Assembly (NCBI RefSeq): GCF_013426895.1
Contig: NZ_AP023176.1
Coordinates: 1,550,001-1,614,000 of the forward strand
Direction of reading: 5' to 3'
Length of the DNA: 64,000 nt
Origin: Paraburkholderia largidicola
Lineage (GTDB): Bacteria; Pseudomonadota; Gammaproteobacteria; Burkholderiales; Burkholderiaceae
Shown here piece by piece: positions 53,517-62,941 of the stretch. The notes under the pieces were generated by a model. The model was not told where the DNA came from. It ran no database searches and saw only the letters and a program-made list of their open reading frames with translations. Within the stretch, counting starts at the first letter, position 1; each line of letters begins with the position of its first letter. Made by a program: the position numbers and the translations under genes.

Positions 53517-54593
53517 TCAGGCAGACAGCAGACGGCGCACGCGCGGCGCGACTTCTTCCGCAAAGCCGCGCATGTCGGCCTCAAAGGGCTGGAACTGCAG
53601 CATGAACAACTCGATACCGGCACGGTGAAATTCCGCGATCCGCTTCGCCACCGTGTCGTAATCGCCGACCAGCCCCGCGGCCGTGCCGCCATTGGAACCG
53701 ACGCGCGGCGACTGCGCGAAGGTCTGGATCATCACCACGTTCGGATCGATATTCGCTTTCTGCCGCTCGCGCAGCGGCTTGTCCAGTTCGGCCAGCTCAA
53801 AGAGATGTTCAAGGTGCGCTTCTGCCTCGGCCTGAGTCCGCCGCGCGATGACGAACGCCGACAGGCCGAAGCGCAGCGGTGCGTGCCCCGCCCGTCGCGT
53901 ACGTGAGGCCACGTCGGCGATCAGACGCGCGACATCGTCGAAGGGTTGGCCATTGATAAACCAGACGTCGCCGTGCGCGGCCACCAGCTCGCGCGCGGGC
54001 TCCGACTCACCGCCGACGTAGATACGCGGACGCGCGCGAAACGGATCGGCGGGCCGAAGCCGGTATTCGTCGATGCGGAAGTTGTTGCCGTGATGGTTCA
54101 GCGTTTCGCCGCGCAGCAACGCGTCGACGACTTCAATCCACTCGCGCCCGTATGCATAGCGTTCGTCGTGTTCAGGAAAGCCGATACCAGCGCGTTCGAG
54201 TTCTGGACGGTTCCATGCGTTCACCAGATTGATTGCAAAGCGCCCGCCGCTGATGTGCTCGATCTGTTGAGCCATCTTGGCCAGTACGACGGGATGATAG
54301 AGGTAGGGCTTGATTGCCGCGATGATCTCGATGCGGGAGGTCAATGCCGCGAGCGCGGCCGATGCTGTCCATGCTTCGAGTTGATCGAGCGATGGGTCGT
54401 GGGGGTTGACGGTATGTTGTGCGACGAGCACTGAATCGTAGCCTAGCTGTTCGGCTTCCAGCACTAATGCCTTGTTGCGGGTCCAGGAGGCGTCGTAGGG
54501 CTCGTTTGGGTCCTGGAGCGCGGCACGGCTGCCGTGGACGAGGGCCCATATGCCGAAGCGTGGGAATGGTTTGACTGCGGTTGGGGTGGGCAT
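53517..54593 (-). CDS. Luciferase-like FMN-dependent monooxygenase (SsuD/SfnG class)
   Basis: 358 residues, TIM-barrel luciferase fold. Signature segments are FGIWALVHG, IEIIAAIKPYLYHPVVLAKM, ISGGRFAINLVNAWNRPE and RPRIYVGGESEPARELV. Members use FMNH2 and oxygen to cleave alkanesulfonates (SsuD) or dimethylsulfone (SfnG); the exact member cannot be told. It converges on the operon ending at 53489, with 27 bp between stops, and is preceded by the long inverted repeat at 54801. No reductase accompanies it. Confidence 0.87.
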   Translation of the reverse strand: MPTPTAVKPFPRFGIWALVHGSRAALQDPNEPYDASWTRNKALVLEAEQLGYDSVLVAQHTVNPHDPSLDQLEAWTASAALAALTSRIEIIAAIKPYLYHPVVLAKMAQQIEHISGGRFAINLVNAWNRPELERAGIGFPEHDERYAYGREWIEVVDALLRGETLNHHGNNFRIDEYRLRPADPFRARPRIYVGGESEPARELVAAHGDVWFINGQPFDDVARLIADVASRTRRAGHAPLRFGLSAFVIARRTQAEAEAHLEHLFELAELDKPLRERQKANIDPNVVMIQTFAQSPRVGSNGGTAAGLVGDYDTVAKRIAEFHRAGIELFMLQFQPFEADMRGFAEEVAPRVRRLLSA

Positions 54594-54857
54594 CGATGCT
54601 CGATGTGCGTTCGTTGGGGACGTGTATGCTACCGCCGTGGCAGGCGATTGCGTTCTAACTTGTGGTCATATGGTTTCTATTCGATCGCTGGTAGCCGGGT
54701 GTGTTTTTGTTTGTCTGCGACGCGGGTGGTTTGTTTTTGTTTTCACTGGCATCCGGGATATGGGGTTGCTGCGCAAGCTGGTTTTCCTGGTTGGGATTTT
54801 TGCTGGCATCCGCGTGATGTGATTGGTTCGCTAGCGTTGCCCCTGTGCGGGGCGGCA

Positions 54858-54891
54858 CCTACTTTTCTTTGCCGCCGCAAAGAAAAGTAGG
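54858..54891. terminator. Hairpin inside the left repeat arm
   Basis: Two perfect 15-bp arms of CCTACTTTTCTTTGC type and a 4-nt loop; T-rich on one side. Terminator-like in either direction. It may end transcripts entering the repeat. Confidence 0.55.
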
Positions 54892-55368
54892 CAAAAGAAA
54901 GCGGCTAACACCGCCAGCCCATGTCCTTATCCACGGGCCCCCAACGTCCCCATCCTTCACACGGCAGCATTTCTGTTCGCGCTCGTTGCTAACCCTTTGA
55001 ATAGAGGCCTCACCCGCTTCAGGCACCCGCACCAAAACAAGCGGCAGCGAGTGGTATCTGCCGCCCAGGTGGCAAACTGTGTGTAGGTTGTCGCTTCGTA
55101 TAGCCTGGCGCTCTTACAGCGTGGGACGCTTGCGCAATCGGTCCGAAGTGATGCGTGTGAGGTACTACGGCCTACACACAGTTTGCCACCTGGGCGGCCG
55201 TGGACTGTCTGGTACGGCATGCTGTAGCGCGGGGGAGTGAAGCGGGTGAGGCGCACCGCAAGAACGCTGGCAACGAACGTGGGTCACATGGTTGCCGTGT
55301 GAAGCGTAAGAACCTGTGGGGGCCCTCAGGCAAATACTAGAACTGGCGGTGTGAGCCGCTTTCTTTTG

Positions 55369-55402
55369 CCTACTTTTCTTTGCGGCGGCAAAGAAAAGTA
55401 GG
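55369..55402. terminator. Hairpin inside the right repeat arm
   Basis: Same 15-bp stem as the left arm, inverted. It lies downstream of the minus-strand gene at 55545 and could serve as its terminator. Confidence 0.55.
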
Positions 55403-55544
55403 TGCCGCCCCGCACAGGGGCAACGCTTGCGAACCAATAACATCACGCGGATGCCAGCACAAAGACAAGAACACCGAACGACAAACACCACAACGCAGAT
55501 GCCAGCGAAAAGCCCAAAAACCCAAAACAACCGAACGGCAACGG

Positions 55545-56906
55545 CTACGCCGAGAACCGCCTGAACCCACCCGCCGCATGCCTTGCAGGCAAATAATCCC
55601 CCTCCCCGAACAACCTGTTCCGCAATGTGCCCTCGCCATACGCAGTCTTATAAAGCCCACGGCTCTGCAACTCCGGCACAACGAGATCGATAAAATCCTC
55701 ATAACTCTCGGGCACGACAGTCCGGCTCAGATTGAACCCATCGATCCCCGTCTCCTCGATCCACCCCTCCAGCTCATCCGCGACCTGGGCAGCGCTGCCC
55801 ACAATCGCCGGATACCGCCCGCCAAGCTCAAACATCTCGAGCAGCTTGCGCCGCGTCCACCCATGCTGCTTCGCTGTCCGCGTAGCCGACTCAATGGCAT
55901 TGCCTGGCGCGTAATCAACAGGCGCGTCGAGATCATATTGAGCGTAATCAATGCCAGTACTGGCAGCAAAATGCGCTAGCCCCGCCTCGCGGCTCGCATA
56001 CTGCAAATAATCCGCGTACTTCTCACGCGCCTCGCGCTCGGTAGCACCCGCAACCACAGCCGCCCCGGCAAACACCTTGACGTCGTCCGGCCGACGCCCG
56101 GCCAGCACCAGTTGCTCCCGCAATGCCTTCACCGTCTCCCGCGCAGCATTCCGGTTCGGCGGCGAGATGAATACGCATTCGGCATGTCGCGCAGCAAAGC
56201 GCTGGCCACGCCCGGAACTACCCGCCTGGAAGAGCACAGGCGTGCGTTGCGGCGACGGCTCCGCAAGGTGGTAGCCTTCGACGTTGTAGTAGCGCCCCGC
56301 GTGCCGAACCTCATGAACCTTCGCGGGATCGGCATACACGCGTGCGGCCTTGTCGCGCCGCACGGCATCCGCTTCCCAACTGCCCTCCCACAGCTTGTAG
56401 AGCACTTCGAGATATTCGTCGGCGCGTTCATAACGTTCGTCGTGAGGAAGCTGCTCGCTCAACCCCATCGCACGCGCCGCGCTGTCCAGATAGCCCGTGA
56501 CGATATTCCAGCCAACGCGTCCCTGCGTCAGATGATCGAGCGTCGAGAAACGGCGTGCGAGCAGATACGGCTGTTCATACGTGAGATTCACGGTCACGCC
56601 AAAGCCCAGATGTTCCGTCACGGCAGCCATCGCCGAAACGAGCAGCAAAGGATCGTTGACGGGTAACTGGATCGACTCGCGCAGTGTCACGTCGACGTTG
56701 TGCTGATAAACGTCATACACACCGACGATATCGGCGAGAAAGAGACCATCGAATAATCCACGCTCCAGCGTGCGGGCGAGATCGGTCCAGTACGGCAACA
56801 GCCGGTAGTCGGTCGACCGGTCGCGCGGATGCGTCCACAAACCATGGTTGATATGGCCCACGCAATTCATGTTGAACGCGTTGAGCAGAATCTGTTTCCT
56901 CGCCAT
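55545..56906 (-). CDS. FMN-dependent monooxygenase of the DszA/SnaA/NtaA family
   Basis: 453 residues from the ATG at 56906, which shares its A with the stop of the preceding gene (TGATG), so translation is coupled. Family segments KQILLNAFNMNCVGHINHGL, LTQGRVGWNIVTGYLDSAAR and RTPVLFQAGSSGRG are clear, full length. These flavin enzymes oxidatively cleave sulfones, nitrilotriacetate or similar molecules using FMNH2. Placement behind two SfnB-like genes suggests a sulfone or related organosulfur. Needs an external flavin reductase. Confidence 0.9.
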   Translation of the reverse strand: MARKQILLNAFNMNCVGHINHGLWTHPRDRSTDYRLLPYWTDLARTLERGLFDGLFLADIVGVYDVYQHNVDVTLRESIQLPVNDPLLLVSAMAAVTEHLGFGVTVNLTYEQPYLLARRFSTLDHLTQGRVGWNIVTGYLDSAARAMGLSEQLPHDERYERADEYLEVLYKLWEGSWEADAVRRDKAARVYADPAKVHEVRHAGRYYNVEGYHLAEPSPQRTPVLFQAGSSGRGQRFAARHAECVFISPPNRNAARETVKALREQLVLAGRRPDDVKVFAGAAVVAGATEREAREKYADYLQYASREAGLAHFAASTGIDYAQYDLDAPVDYAPGNAIESATRTAKQHGWTRRKLLEMFELGGRYPAIVGSAAQVADELEGWIEETGIDGFNLSRTVVPESYEDFIDLVVPELQSRGLYKTAYGEGTLRNRLFGEGDYLPARHAAGGFRRFSA

Positions 56907-58144
56907 CACAAAGCTCCATGCCGGGGCGGCAGCTTGTCGTTGAGAATGTAGTTGCCTACGGCGTGATATTTCCAGCGCACCGGGTCGTGCAGCGTATGCG
57001 TGCGCGCATTGCGCCAGAACCGGTCGAGGCCGAGACCGTCGAGCGTCGCCGACGTGCCGGCGAGTTCGAACAGCCGCGAACCCGCATCGAGCGATACGGT
57101 CGTGGTGAGCACGCGCGCCTCCGCAACGGCAACCGATGCCTCCGCCACCGACCGCTCAGTCGGTTGCGACTGCGCGGCATCGACGAAGCGTCCCGCGCGG
57201 CGCAGCATGGCCTCCGCCGCGCGCAGGCGCACCGCGAGATCGCCGATCTGCGCGATGGTCAGCGGGTCGTCGGCGGCACGCTCGACCTTCGCGTCGATCC
57301 ACGGTCGCGAATGCTCACGCACGAACTGCAACGCGGCCTGGAACGCACCGCGCGCCTGACCGAGATCGATGGCCGCGTGAATGATCTGCGCGAGCGGTCC
57401 GATCGTCGTCGGACGTTCGAACGATGCCTGAAACGGCACGACCCATTCCGGCTCGACGCGCACATGACTGAACTGCACCGACCCGCTGCCCGTGACACGC
57501 TGACCGAAACCATCCCAATCGTCGATCACTTCGACGCCGTCGGCATCGCGCGGCACGAACGCGAGCCACGTGATGTCGCGTCCTTTCTCTTCCGTGATCA
57601 CCAGCGTGGGAATCCAGTGAGCGTACAGCGCACCCGTGCAATAGAACTTGCGGCCGTCGATATGCCAGCCGGCCGCCGTGCGCGCAAGCCGCGTGCGTCG
57701 CTTGAAATCCTTGTGGCCCGTTTCAGCCAGCGCATTGCCGAAGCGCTCGCCTGCCAGTACCCGATCGTAGAAAAAGCGCTGCTGTTCGCGGCTGCCACCG
57801 ACTCGCAATACTTCGAGCGCGTAATAGTGGTTTTGCGGAATCTGCCCGAGTGAGCCGTCGGCGGCTGAAATCGTCGCGGTCACTTCAGCCAGCGTCCCAC
57901 TGCTCACGCCCGCGCCGCCGAATTCACGCGGCACCGTGATGCCCCACAGGCCGCTCGCAACGAACGCGTCCAGTTCCGCCCACGGCAAGCGCCGCTCGCG
58001 ATCGCGTGCCGCCGCATCTGGCGCGAAGGCTTCAGCGAGTTGCTTCGCGATACGCAGCGCGTGCGCATCGTCGGTAATGCGGTCCGGACTCGTCCGTTCC
58101 GCCAGCGCGGTATCGCGCGTCTCTTCTGAGATATCGAGGCTCAT
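56906..58144 (-). CDS. SfnB-family sulfur acquisition oxidoreductase
   Basis: 412 residues, GGAACTGAAGC before the ATG at 58144. The typical SfnB run is present: SGLWGITVPREFGGAGVSSG, SLGQIPQNHYYALEVLR, GRKFYCTGALYAHWIP and RFWRNARTHTLHDPVRWKYH. Acyl-CoA-dehydrogenase fold, FMN/FAD-linked, implicated in use of sulfones and sulfonates under sulfate limitation. Starts 3 bp after the stop of the paralogue at 58148 and ends in the start of the DszA-like gene. Confidence 0.9.
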   Translation of the reverse strand: MSLDISEETRDTALAERTSPDRITDDAHALRIAKQLAEAFAPDAAARDRERRLPWAELDAFVASGLWGITVPREFGGAGVSSGTLAEVTATISAADGSLGQIPQNHYYALEVLRVGGSREQQRFFYDRVLAGERFGNALAETGHKDFKRRTRLARTAAGWHIDGRKFYCTGALYAHWIPTLVITEEKGRDITWLAFVPRDADGVEVIDDWDGFGQRVTGSGSVQFSHVRVEPEWVVPFQASFERPTTIGPLAQIIHAAIDLGQARGAFQAALQFVREHSRPWIDAKVERAADDPLTIAQIGDLAVRLRAAEAMLRRAGRFVDAAQSQPTERSVAEASVAVAEARVLTTTVSLDAGSRLFELAGTSATLDGLGLDRFWRNARTHTLHDPVRWKYHAVGNYILNDKLPPRHGAL

Positions 58145-58147
58145 GCT

Positions 58148-59398
58148 TCAGTTCCACGAATGCCGCGCAGGCAGCACATGATTCAGGTGATAGTTGCCGA
58201 GCAGATGAAGCTTCCAGCGCACCGGGTCATGCAGCGTATGCGTGCGCGCATTGCGCCAATGACGGTCGAGATGATGGACGGCGCGTGTGGAAGCGGAACC
58301 TGCCAGCTCGAACAGCTTTTCGCTCGCTTCAAGGGCGATGCGTGTGGTCAGCACCTTCGCCTCGGCCACCGCAACGGAAGCCCGCGCGCTGGCCTCGGCA
58401 TCGATGGGCGCGGCGGCGACTGCATCGAGTGTTCGGCCCGCCTCCAGCAACACCTCGCGTGCGGCGTGCAAATCGATCTGCAGGCGGCCGACGTCGGCGA
58501 TGATGTAGGGATCGTCCGTCGCGTGCTCCAGACCCGAGTCGATCCACGGCCGCGCCCGCTCGCGCACGAATGCGAGTGCATCGGCGACAGCGGCCTCGGC
58601 GATGCCCTGATCGATAGCCGCCTGGATCAGTTGCGAGGTTGGACCGAAGAGGCCTGGTCGGTCAGCTAGCTGCCAGATCGGCAGCACATCCTGCGGATCG
58701 ACGGGGACGTTCTCGAAGATCACCGTGCCGCTCGCCGTCGTGCGTTGACCGAACGAACTCCAGTCGTCGATCACCGTGAGACCCGCTGCATCGCGCGGCA
58801 CCCACACTTGAACGGCACGGCCTGCATCGTCCGTCGCACGCGCCGGCACGCGATGAGCGAACAGCGCGCCAGTGGAATAGAAACGCTTGCCGTCCAGACG
58901 CAGCCCGTCTCCTGTCGCGCGCAACCGCGTCGTGCCCTGCAGCACCGTGGCTGCAGAAGCCGAACGCCGTTCCGGGCCCGCATTGCCGAGCCGATGACCC
59001 GTCAGCACTTCGCCATACAGGCGCGCTTTCTGCGCCGGCGTGCCGATTTCGCGCAATACGCCCAACACGCCGAAATGATTCTGCGGTATCTGGCCCAGCG
59101 CGGGATCGGCCGTGCAGAGAATCACGAACACTTCAGCCAGCGTCGCGAACGACACATCCGCGCCACCGTATTGACGCGGCACCGTGATCGCACCCAGTCC
59201 GCTTTCGGACCATAGATCGAGTTCGGCCCACGGCAGGATGCGCTGGCGATCGCGCTCAGCCGCGCCTGTTGCAAAGACGCCCGCTAGCGCATGAGCGGCT
59301 TCGAGCGCCTCGGAGTCGTCGGTAATGCGCTTCACGCGCGCGGGGTCGGGACGCCGCGGCAATTGCGTTGCCGCCAATGAGGATTCGACTGTAGACAT
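58148..59398 (-). CDS. SfnB-family sulfur acquisition oxidoreductase (second copy)
   Basis: 416 residues. Strong similarity to its neighbour: SGLGAITVPRQYGGADVSFA, GQIPQNHFGVLGVLREIG, GKRFYSTGALFAHRVP and RHWRNARTHTLHDPVRWKLH. First gene of the coupled set ending at 55545. The pair likely arose by duplication and may use different sulfur compounds or form a hetero-oligomer (inference). Confidence 0.9.
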   Translation of the reverse strand: MSTVESSLAATQLPRRPDPARVKRITDDSEALEAAHALAGVFATGAAERDRQRILPWAELDLWSESGLGAITVPRQYGGADVSFATLAEVFVILCTADPALGQIPQNHFGVLGVLREIGTPAQKARLYGEVLTGHRLGNAGPERRSASAATVLQGTTRLRATGDGLRLDGKRFYSTGALFAHRVPARATDDAGRAVQVWVPRDAAGLTVIDDWSSFGQRTTASGTVIFENVPVDPQDVLPIWQLADRPGLFGPTSQLIQAAIDQGIAEAAVADALAFVRERARPWIDSGLEHATDDPYIIADVGRLQIDLHAAREVLLEAGRTLDAVAAAPIDAEASARASVAVAEAKVLTTRIALEASEKLFELAGSASTRAVHHLDRHWRNARTHTLHDPVRWKLHLLGNYHLNHVLPARHSWN

Positions 59399-59567
59399 GT
59401 TGGCTCATACGAACGATGAAGCCCTACGCTCGCGACGCGCCGTTGCGGCGCGCTGCGGACAGGGCCAATCCCGTATTGGATCAGCCCGTGCGAGCCTGGC
59501 CTACTATCGAATTTGACATTGCTTATGACAGGTTCAGGTTTCGAATTCGGTCAATGGCATCGAATGC

Positions 59568-60752
59568 TCAGGAATAGAACGACGGCGTGGGCAATTCGTC
59601 GTTCACCGCCCACTCGCCGAGTTCCTGCAACTTATAGTCGACGGGATCATGCAGCGTTTGCGTGCGCAGATTGCGCCAGAACCGGTCGAGCCGCAGCGCG
59701 CCATGCGTAGCGCGCGCGCCCGCCACTTCGAACATCCGGCTGGTCAGGTCGAGACCGACGCGCGTGGCGGCAACCTTGGCCGTGGCGATCGCAACGGCAA
59801 CATGTCCGCGTGTCGTTTCGTCGAGTTCGGCGCCACGCGCCCAGGCCTCGTCGAACAGTTGCACCGCGCGCCCGGCCAGCAGACGGACGCTTTCCAGCCC
59901 AACCCAGAACTCGCCGTAGTGACGCAACGTATGAGGATCCTTGCTCGCCTGCTCCGCAGGCGATTTGAACCACGGGCGCGATTCATGGCGCGTGTAGTGC
60001 TTCATCTCCGCAAAGACGCCTTCGCCGATTCCAAGAAACATCTGCGTAAAAATCAGTTGCGCCAACAACGGACGCAGGCACGCGAAGGGCGTACTCAACG
60101 GACCCGGCTCGAGCAGCAGTTCGCTTTCTTCAACGCGCACGTTCTCGAACAGCGCGCTGCCGCTATCCGTCTGCCGCTGTCCGAAGCTGTTCCAGTCGTG
60201 ATTCAACGTGATACCGGAACGGGACGTGGGAATGGCCGCGATCAGCAACTTGCGGCTGACGGCGTCCAGCCCGGACGCGACCAGCATGTCGGAATCGAGT
60301 GCACCCGAACAAAAGCTCTTCCTGCCTGAGAATTCGTACCCGTCGCCCACGCGTTGCACGACGGTGCGCGTATCCAACGGATTCAGCGTGTTGCCCCAGA
60401 ACCAGTTCTTCTGCGCGGTCTGCTCGAACCACGGCTCCCATTGATCCGGGCGTCCGAATAGCCGGACGGTCGCAAGCAGCAGATGATGAAAGCCGAACAC
60501 ATGCGCAATCGAACTGTCGACCCGCGCGAACGTCCTGACGACATCGAGCGTCTGGGTCCAGTTCGCGCCTGTTCCGCCGTACTGTTGGGGAATGGACAGC
60601 GCCAGCAGGCCGCTGGCCCTGATCGCGTCGCGCTCGGCCTTGGGCGTGCCGCCCTTTTCGTCGCGTTCGACCGCACTCGCGGCAAATTGCTGCGCGAGCG
60701 CCTGCGCGGTCTGGATCTGCGAAGCGGGATTGGATTCAACGTATGTCGACAT
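59568..60752 (-). CDS. Acyl-CoA-dehydrogenase-fold flavoprotein (DszC-like)
   Basis: 394 residues from the ATG at 60752 (the frame is open to 60797). DszC-type segments include LLALSIPQQYGGTGANWTQT, GRKSFCSGALDSDMLVASGL, WNSFGQRQTDSGSALFENVR and RFWRNLRTQTLHDPVDYKLQ. Related to dibenzothiophene monooxygenase and to SfnB. Starts 169 bp before the SfnB-like pair, possibly with the same control, and is divergent from the importer at 61017. Substrate not deducible. Confidence 0.88.
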   Translation of the reverse strand: MSTYVESNPASQIQTAQALAQQFAASAVERDEKGGTPKAERDAIRASGLLALSIPQQYGGTGANWTQTLDVVRTFARVDSSIAHVFGFHHLLLATVRLFGRPDQWEPWFEQTAQKNWFWGNTLNPLDTRTVVQRVGDGYEFSGRKSFCSGALDSDMLVASGLDAVSRKLLIAAIPTSRSGITLNHDWNSFGQRQTDSGSALFENVRVEESELLLEPGPLSTPFACLRPLLAQLIFTQMFLGIGEGVFAEMKHYTRHESRPWFKSPAEQASKDPHTLRHYGEFWVGLESVRLLAGRAVQLFDEAWARGAELDETTRGHVAVAIATAKVAATRVGLDLTSRMFEVAGARATHGALRLDRFWRNLRTQTLHDPVDYKLQELGEWAVNDELPTPSFYS

Positions 60753-61016
60753 GATGAGCAAGGCCGGAAAGATGACTGGCAAGTTTAAGAAAGCCACGAC
60801 GGCAACACATACTATCGAGTGCTTGAATGCTTATGCGAATTTCTGCTTTGGATGCATGCCGCCAACGCGAATCGTGCAGCACATTATCTGCCGGAACAGA
60901 AATGCGCTTCTGCAATAGCGCCAGGACTGCTTTGATTCTGAACTTTAATTGGTTCCCCGATGCGATTCACTTCGTTACATTGAAGCTCAAATCACACGCG
61001 ACCATAAGGACAATCG

Positions 61017-62048
61017 ATGGCATCGATCCGGGGCTTGGCATTCTTCGCGCGGGCGCGCCGCGCGCACGTTCTGCGCAACATCATGACGACGGCAGCCGCC
61101 GCGCTGGCGCTCTGCTATTTCGGCAGCACGCAGGCTGCGCCGCTCAACGAGCTGAAGCTCGACTACGCGTACTACTCGCCGGAGAGCCTCGTCATCAAAC
61201 GCAATGGCTGGCTGGAACAGGCGTTCGCCGCCGATCACACGCAGGTCAAATGGGTACTGAGCCTGGGAAGCAACCGCGCACTGGAGTACCTGAATAGCGG
61301 CGCCATCGATATCGGCTCGACCGCGGGTCTCGCTGCCGTGCTCGGCAAGGCAAACGGTAATCCGATCCGTGCGGTGTATGTGTTTTCCCGCCCTGAATGG
61401 ACCGCCCTCGTGGTGCGCAAGGACTCGCCCATCAAGAACCTTGCCGACCTGAAAGGCAAGAAGATTGCGGCCACCAAGGGCACCGATCCGTTCCTCTTCA
61501 CCTTGCGCGCACTGCATACCGTGGGCCTCTCGCGCGATGACGTCGAAATCGTGAATCTCCAGCATCCGGACGGCCGCACGGCGCTCGCGAACAGTCAGGT
61601 CGACGCGTGGGCCGGACTCGACCCGCACATGGCGGCCGCGCAGATCGACGACGGCGCGCGCCTGCTTTATCGCAATGTCGATTTCAATACGTGGGGCCTG
61701 CTTAACGCACGCGAGGACTTTATCCGCGAGCATCCGGAGCAACTGGCCCGCGTATTGAAGGTCTATGAACAAGCACGCGTGTGGATTGCCGCGCATCCCG
61801 ACGATACGGCGAAGATCGTCTCGGAGGAATCGAAGGTATCGCTCGCGGTCGCGAAGCTGCAACTCAGCCGCAACGACTTCGGTCATCCGCAGCCCGGCGC
61901 GCAACAGATCGCCGCGCTCAAGGCAGCCGCGCCGATTCTCGTCGACGAGCAGCTGGTGAAAAGCGGCACCGATCTCAATCAGGTCATCGACGCGCTGATC
62001 GATCCGAACATCGCGCAGCCCGTCATCGCGAGCAACGGCGCGAAGTGA
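61017..62048 (+). CDS. ABC transporter substrate-binding protein, SsuA-like
   Basis: 343 residues; AAGGA lies 6 nt before the ATG at 61017. A long n-region (SIRGLAFFARARRAHVLRNI) precedes the hydrophobic core and QAA-P cleavage. Mature motifs YAYYSPESLVIKRNGWL, NLADLKGKKIAATKGTDPFL and VDAWAGLDPHMAAAQ are family-typical. First gene of the importer ending at 63693, divergent from the DszC-like gene. Ligand unknown. Confidence 0.9.
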   Translation: MASIRGLAFFARARRAHVLRNIMTTAAAALALCYFGSTQAAPLNELKLDYAYYSPESLVIKRNGWLEQAFAADHTQVKWVLSLGSNRALEYLNSGAIDIGSTAGLAAVLGKANGNPIRAVYVFSRPEWTALVVRKDSPIKNLADLKGKKIAATKGTDPFLFTLRALHTVGLSRDDVEIVNLQHPDGRTALANSQVDAWAGLDPHMAAAQIDDGARLLYRNVDFNTWGLLNAREDFIREHPEQLARVLKVYEQARVWIAAHPDDTAKIVSEESKVSLAVAKLQLSRNDFGHPQPGAQQIAALKAAAPILVDEQLVKSGTDLNQVIDALIDPNIAQPVIASNGAK

Positions 62049-62074
62049 TGCGCGCAACACGACTCTCCTGAATC

Positions 62075-62941
62075 ATGGCTGCCACTGAACAGACACTCGC
62101 GCTCGATACGCGCGATTCACATGCGCGCTCGCCGCGCGAACGCGCATCGCGCAAGCGGCCGCACGATGCCTTGCGGTTGTGGCGCTATGCAGGCTATGCG
62201 TTGCCCGTCGTCTTTCTCGCCGTGATCGAAGTGCTGGTGCGCGCGTCCGTGTTGCCGATGCATCTCGTCCCCGCTCCCAGCACGATCGCACAAACGCTGT
62301 GGGACCTGGGGGGCGCACGCGTCGCGCGACATATCGGCGCGAGCGTCGCGCGCGTGTACGCCGGCTTCGCGCTCGGCTCGGCGCTCGCGTTGCTGGTCGG
62401 CGCCGCGATGGGATTGAGCCGTCGCGTCGATGCGCTGCTCGACCCCGCGTTTCAGGCACTGCGCGCCATTCCATCGCTCGCATGGGTGCCGATCCTGTTG
62501 CTGTGGATGGGCATCGACGAAGCGCCCAAGATCACGCTGATCGCGATCGGCGCGTTCTTTCCCGTGCAACTGAGTGTGGTCGCTGGCATTCATGGCGTCG
62601 ACCGCAAACTGATCGAATTCGGCGAACTCAACCGTCTGACCCCGCGCGCGATGTTCACGCGCATTCTGTTGCCCGCGTCGATGCCGCAGATTTTCACGGG
62701 ACTGCGCACGGGACTGAGCCTCGCCTGGATGTTCATGGTTGCCGCCGAACTGATCGCCGCGACGCGCGGCCTCGGCTACCTGCTCAGCGACGGCCGCGAA
62801 ACGGGCAGACCCGATCTCGTGTTCGGCGCGATCCTGTTGCTGGCGCTGCTCGGTAAACTGAGCGACGGCGCATTCAAGCTCATCGAAACGCGCGCGTTGT
62901 CGTGGCGCGATGCGCGCCATGTTTCAGGAGACGCGCCATGA
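62075..62941 (+). CDS. ABC transporter permease, SsuC-like
   Basis: 288 residues. Six membrane helices with coupling loop GELNRLTPRAMFTRILLPAS, and the SsuC-like segments QALRAIPSLAWVPILLLWMG and TGLSLAWMFMVAAELIAATR. A long cationic N-terminus (about 1-35) faces the cytoplasm. Starts 26 bp after the binding protein and overlaps the ATPase start by 4 bp (ATGA). Confidence 0.92.
   Translation: MAATEQTLALDTRDSHARSPRERASRKRPHDALRLWRYAGYALPVVFLAVIEVLVRASVLPMHLVPAPSTIAQTLWDLGGARVARHIGASVARVYAGFALGSALALLVGAAMGLSRRVDALLDPAFQALRAIPSLAWVPILLLWMGIDEAPKITLIAIGAFFPVQLSVVAGIHGVDRKLIEFGELNRLTPRAMFTRILLPASMPQIFTGLRTGLSLAWMFMVAAELIAATRGLGYLLSDGRETGRPDLVFGAILLLALLGKLSDGAFKLIETRALSWRDARHVSGDAP

Larger units (their letters stand above)
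54801..55459. repeat. 659-bp concentric inverted repeat element
   Basis: Nested inverted pairs share one centre near 55130. Outer arms 54801-54917 and 55343-55459 (117 nt each, about three mismatches); then 54955-54966 with 55293-55304 (12 nt); 55008-55021 with 55238-55251 (14 nt); and 55060-55087 with 55171-55198 (28 nt, perfect). Each outer arm itself holds a perfect 34-nt hairpin. No protein gene in it could be supported. It looks like a dispersed non-autonomous repeat; open frames inside are rejected. Confidence 0.85.

Noticed and set aside
54594..55544. Several hydrophobic or Cys-rich open frames in the repeat region
   Set aside because: They lie in the inverted repeat and its flanks, occur on both strands with unlike sequences, and show no ribosome site or family. 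I regard them as products of base composition.
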